Assembly: GCF_949628215.1 (NCBI RefSeq)
Contig: NW_027441196.1
Location: 186,001-250,000 of the forward strand
Origin: Phalacrocorax aristotelis
Taxonomy: Eukaryota > Chordata > Aves > Suliformes > Phalacrocoracidae
Reading direction: 5' to 3'
Length of the DNA: 64,000 nt
Shown here one piece after another: positions 60,106 through 64,000 of the stretch; the first letter of the stretch is position 1, and every line of letters starts with the position of its first letter. Below the pieces are notes generated by a model. That model made no database searches. It worked only from the letters and a program-made list of their open reading frames with translations, and was not told the origin of the DNA. The translations under genes were made by a program, and so were the position numbers.

Positions 60106-60167
60106 TGCTGCTGCTGCTGCGGCTGCTGCTGCTACCGCTGCTGCTGCTGCTACCGCTGCTGCTGCCG
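60106..60167 (+). repeat. CTG trinucleotide repeat, interrupted, copy B
   Basis: Same length as in copy A; one interruption differs (ctaccg for ctactg). The lack of length change again points to a recent duplication. Confidence 0.9.
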
Positions 60168-61952
60168 GCACTGGCCAAGCTGTACCCGCGGCACAGCACA
60201 ATATATCATGGCACGGCACAGCGGGGTCTGTGACCTCACAGTGCGCCCTCCCCACCCACCCAGCCACGCCCATGGGGTGCCACCCCGCCCCTAAGCACTG
60301 CTCCCCTGGAACACCCCACCCCACTTGTCACCTCGGGAGGGGGACTTTCACAGCCTGGCCAGCGCTGCCCCTCTGTCCACCCCTGTGATCTCTGCTGCAG
60401 AGTTTCTTTGCGTTTCCTTCCCCACTCTGTGATGGAGCAGCCAGATGCAGCAGACTTGTGAACACAAGGGATTTCTCCTTCCAGGTCCGCTAGAGCCCAA
60501 TCAGGTGGACTATCGCACCCAGGAGGCTCGTCCTATCCCAGCCTGATGGATGTGGCCGCTGCTGTTGCCGTGTGTGTGTCCGAGAGACTTGCGCTGCTTT
60601 CCAAAGAGCCAGACACACCAACACACGCGCAGACTTACACAATTAATGTGACCGGCAAAAGAGATGGGCACAGTCGGAGCAATGCCTTTGCCAGCACCCA
60701 TGTATACGCAACCACTGCTTAGATAAACACGAACACAGCCCGGTCCTTTTCTGCCTTTCCAGATGAGCAGGGCTGGATGTTTACTGGTGAAACATAAACA
60801 CACCTTCACTCCCTAGATTCATAAGCGCAGTGTGTTCATAGATTCCTCCAATAACAGCGTGGAAATCAAGTCCCTGCAATATCCGTGGCTGGCTGTCAAG
60901 CTCCTCACCCAGTCATGGGTGCAAACCTTGGGCCTTTCTAGGTAGAATGTAGGACTTTGAAATATGGCACTCCTTGAAAACGTTGCTCGTTCAGTAGTGG
61001 GTTGACTTGTTCCTGGCTGGCAAACTGAAGAGCACCGTGAGGTCAGGCTGCCAAAAGCCGAGCTGGTGCTCTTGAGGAGAATGCCCATCGACTGTAAATA
61101 GGGAAATCTGGCATGCTTTCGAAAACCTGGTGCGCAACACAACACTGCTGTTTCAAAAGAGCATTAAAAGAGTATATTTAAAAGAGCATTAACAGCATCG
61201 TGAATATTTACACACAATCTCCAGGTGCAGACCGCCTTCCCTGGGGAGAAGGGACATGCTATTCACATAAACAGCCGATGTCTTTCCCTGTTTTCAATAT
61301 CCCTGGGCAGCTGAGACATTGCCTGCGGACGTAGATGAGAGCCCCCAGCCCCTGGAGGGGGGGCTGGAGGATGGGCACGTCAAAGGACCCTGATGGGAGC
61401 CCTGCAGGGCCTCATCCCTTGGACCAACGGGCACCTTCCCTTGTCACACAGAGCATCTCATGGGCTGGAAAAGGGATGCTCTGCAGAGTTGCTGGCAAGT
61501 CTCTGGAGAAGAGCTTCCCCCTCTGCCTCTCCCAAGGCCTCTCTCAGCTCCAGCGCCCTTCCCAAGGACAGCCGCAGCAGGTGGGTGCAGGCAGCACTGC
61601 AGGGAAGGACAGGCAGCGGCCACAAGAGTCGGCACTGCGGGAAAGGCGGCACCCCAGAGAGCCTGCCGGGGTCCCCAGTGTGTGCGAGACAGTGCCCAGG
61701 AGGGTGGTTTTAAATCTAGGCTACCCCCTGTCTAACCATCTATGTGAGAGTACAACCTGACCCGGTGTGACACATAACACCAGCGCTGTGAAGAGATGTG
61801 ACGTTCAAATGAAAAATGGGACAGTTTGAACAGCTTTTAGTAGCCTGCAGGAAGCAAAAGGGGAAGCGCTGTATATAGAACAAAAAAATAGACTGAATAA
61901 ATTTCTGAACCTGCTGTGAGAAGTTATGCCATATCGAAGTGCACGTCTGCAA

Positions 61953-62463
61953 GCCCTGCGCTGCACTATGTGAGCCCTGCTCACATGCAGTGATCTGGCT
62001 GATGGGGCAGAGTGTACCCTCGGACAGCTTGCAGGTGGCACAGAAGTGGGAGGAGAGGCTCATGCGCCGGCGGGTCGTGCTGCCGACCAGAGGGGCCCTG
62101 AGAGGCTGGAGAAAGGGGCTGACAGGACCCTCATGCAGCTCACCCCGGGGAAGGGCAAAGTCCCGCACCTGGGAAGGAACAAGCCCTTGCACCAGTACAC
62201 GCTGGGGGACACCCAGCTGGAAAGCAGCTGTGCAGACTCCTGGGGACATGGTGGACCCCCAGCTGACCAGTTTGGAGCCGGCAAAGTGCTCCTGGGGCAC
62301 AGGCGGCTAACTGAGTCCTGGGCTGCAGTAGGCAAGGCATCAGCAGGAGATGGAGGGAGGTGACCCTTCCCCTGTGCTGTGTCCAGCTCTGGGCTCCCCA
62401 GTGCAAGACTCACAGAGCCATACTGGAGAGACTCCCCGCCCAGTTTCCGTTGGGGTCGGACCG
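61953..62463 (+). mobile_element. CR1 LINE fragment (+), copy B
   Basis: Copy of 21740-22250 with a few substitutions (for example gaggctcatg for gaggcccatg). Confidence 0.88.
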
Positions 62464-63406
62464 TTGGAGCCAACCGCCACCAGTGCCGGCAGGACGGAGC
62501 TGTGCTGGCGTGGAGCAGCGCTGGGAGGAGGCAGAGTCTGGCGTCGGTCTCGGACTAGCAAGCCGGTGACTTTAGAGCAGAACACACTTTTCTCTGGACT
62601 TTGGGTAGGAAAAAACAGCCTTCACTGAGTGGTCTGGGAGGTGGTTAACAGATTGACTTTCAGCCTGAAGTCCTTCAATCTCTGCTAATTGAATATGGTG
62701 CCTGTGCAGATGGGATACACTGTGCAATGTCACTAATTTTTCCTGTCGTCTCTAACCCAAAACTCAAACAAAGTCCTGTCCCCTCGGCTCCTTATCTGAG
62801 CGTAGACAAGAGTCACCTTAACTTAATGGAACGTCAAGATTCACTCTATTTTTATCACCTTAGAATATGCAACAAATAAATACTTCCTTATTACTCAGCT
62901 TTCCAGAACGTGATTTGGTTTGACTTGCTAGAATCCAGGTGGGGATTTGCTTGTCTGTAGTGCTGCAGTGGGATTACTGGCAGCGAGCGTTTGTGTGGTG
63001 GTGATGCCTAAAGAGACGAGTTGGGTTGGTGCTCCACTGTGTTAGTTTGCCGATCAACCTGATAAATCTCAGAGTTTGAGGTGGAAAGGCAAGCTGTGTG
63101 CTGACGTAAGCGTATAGCCTGTGAGTTACTTATGTTTGTGAAAAAATGACATCGTTTTGTAAGTCTTATTTCTTAAATCTAAGTAAGCTGGGAACAGGGA
63201 AAGTAAAGGTTCAGAAGGATCACGTCACACCTTGAATCTGTGTCTACCAAAGTGATTTGCAATCGAATGTAGTTGTAACTCTCCGTTGCCTCAGGGAGTT
63301 TTTCTACACCACAAAGAAGTGGTTCACTTTTGAACGTGAAGAACATGAAGAACCTTTGGTGGGGAAATTTGGTTGTTGTGTGGTAAAGGTTATGAAGAGT
63401 CCTCGT

Positions 63407-63888
63407 AACCTAAGGAGGGAGGTCCTCATCACCTTCCTCCTAAGAGTCATCGAGACTTGGAGCAGCAAGAATTCGCATAATCAAAAGGCTTTTGGTAGTG
63501 CTTTGAGTAGCAGAGAAGGTTGGAAATGTAATTTGGTTTCCAGGAAACGTGAAAGAAAATACAGTTGTCTAGATTACTGTGGGCGCTGCTAAGATTAGAA
63601 TTCTTGTAGCCAAGAGGAAAGGTAAATTCTGCAGCAGCTTGCCAGGCAGCGCAGTCACAGCAAGCCCTCGATCTGGGAGAGGAGGAAGCCTTGGGGCTTA
63701 GGGTTTTTTTTATTTTCCCGCACCTCTGGGAGAAGAAAAAACAACGTATAAAGGAAAGGATACGTTGTGATGGTCACGTCTCTGTTTTGTTGTCGTGTAA
63801 CACTTTGCTGTTGATGTAAAGCTCCCTGTTGTCATCGTGTTGCATTTTGCAAGGAGGCTAAAGGCCAGCCTGTGTCCTGTTCTTGCAG
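63407..63888. other. Right flank, no gene recognised
   Basis: Begins where copy B departs from copy A (aacctaaggaggg). No recognised repeat or coding region before the possible exon at 63889. Confidence 0.5.
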
Positions 63889-63961
63889 AGCTTAGTGCAG
63901 GAGTCTTGGCGTGCTCGTGTCTCTGCTCTGGCAGTCAGCGCTGTGCTGGGAGGGGCTGCAG
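63889..63961 (+). CDS. Possible internal exon, gene unknown
   Basis: A good acceptor (cctgttcttgcag) opens a frame reading SLVQESWRARVSALAVSAVL, ending at a weak donor (gcag/gtgctg). The helix-like, Leu/Ala/Val-rich residues would suit a HEAT-type repeat, perhaps of another MROH gene running out of the window. With only 73 bp this is a guess. Confidence 0.25.
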
Positions 63962-64000
63962 GTGCTGAAAGGTCTGTCTTCATCAAGGCCTTGTAACAAA

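Larger units (their letters stand above)
42776..63406 (+). repeat. Segmental duplication, copy B
   Basis: Direct, nearly identical copy of 862-23193, 20.6 kb long. It lacks the minisatellite block of copy A: the join is at 54713, with one base of microhomology (C). It keeps 18 bp of a CR1 3' end that copy A has lost. Flanks differ completely from those of copy A on both sides: spacer DNA on the left, and on the right a sequence starting after gaagagtcctcgt. All genes and exon candidates of copy A are present here with open frames preserved. Confidence 0.97.

Overview
This looks like bird nuclear DNA. The evidence is the many CR1 LINE fragments, including the typical CR1 3' end ending in ATTCTRTGATTCTATG-like octamers. 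Introns are short, GC content is high, and the two recognisable genes have vertebrate exon structures: a maestro HEAT-like repeat (MROH) gene and a soluble adenylyl cyclase (ADCY10) gene. No RNA gene, CRISPR array or bacterial feature was seen. All comparisons to families are from memory and by eye.

Layout: 1-861 is an AT-rich left flank. 862-23193 is copy A of a large direct segmental duplication, and 42776-63406 is copy B. By eye they are about 99.5% identical. Each copy carries, in order: a CpG-rich promoter-like block, a purine-rich tract, a 14-exon MROH-like gene on the + strand with a poly(A) signal, several CR1 pieces, a GC-rich block, a minus-strand exon for a membrane-anchored protein, a minus-strand signal-peptide exon, and another CR1 piece. 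Copy A alone keeps a 1,720-bp block. It holds an LTR-like stretch, a ten-motif 82/83-bp minisatellite whose unit matches the ZNF143/THAP11 promoter motif, and part of a CR1. Copy B has lost this block by a simple deletion.

Between the copies lies a 17.3-kb module (23192-40736) bounded by 232-bp direct repeats. It contains an ADCY10-like gene on the minus strand. I could join 25 exons (39366 down to 23631) into one open frame of 1,254 codons plus stop with GT-AG junctions. The two cyclase catalytic domains and the P-loop region are present, but the C-terminus is shorter than the roughly 1,600-residue mammalian protein. The bicarbonate-site arginine (human R176) is replaced by cysteine. A spacer (40737-42775) with AT-rich DNA, a possible old retroviral scrap and a short ORF leads into copy B. 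63407-64000 is the right flank, with one possible exon.

How the parts relate: ADCY10 is known for sperm function, and MROH genes form a HEAT-repeat family that is expanded in birds. The window reads as a young, still rearranging cluster of these two gene types, in which whole transcription units including their core promoters have been copied. Whether the locus is on a microchromosome, a sex chromosome or elsewhere cannot be told from the sequence.
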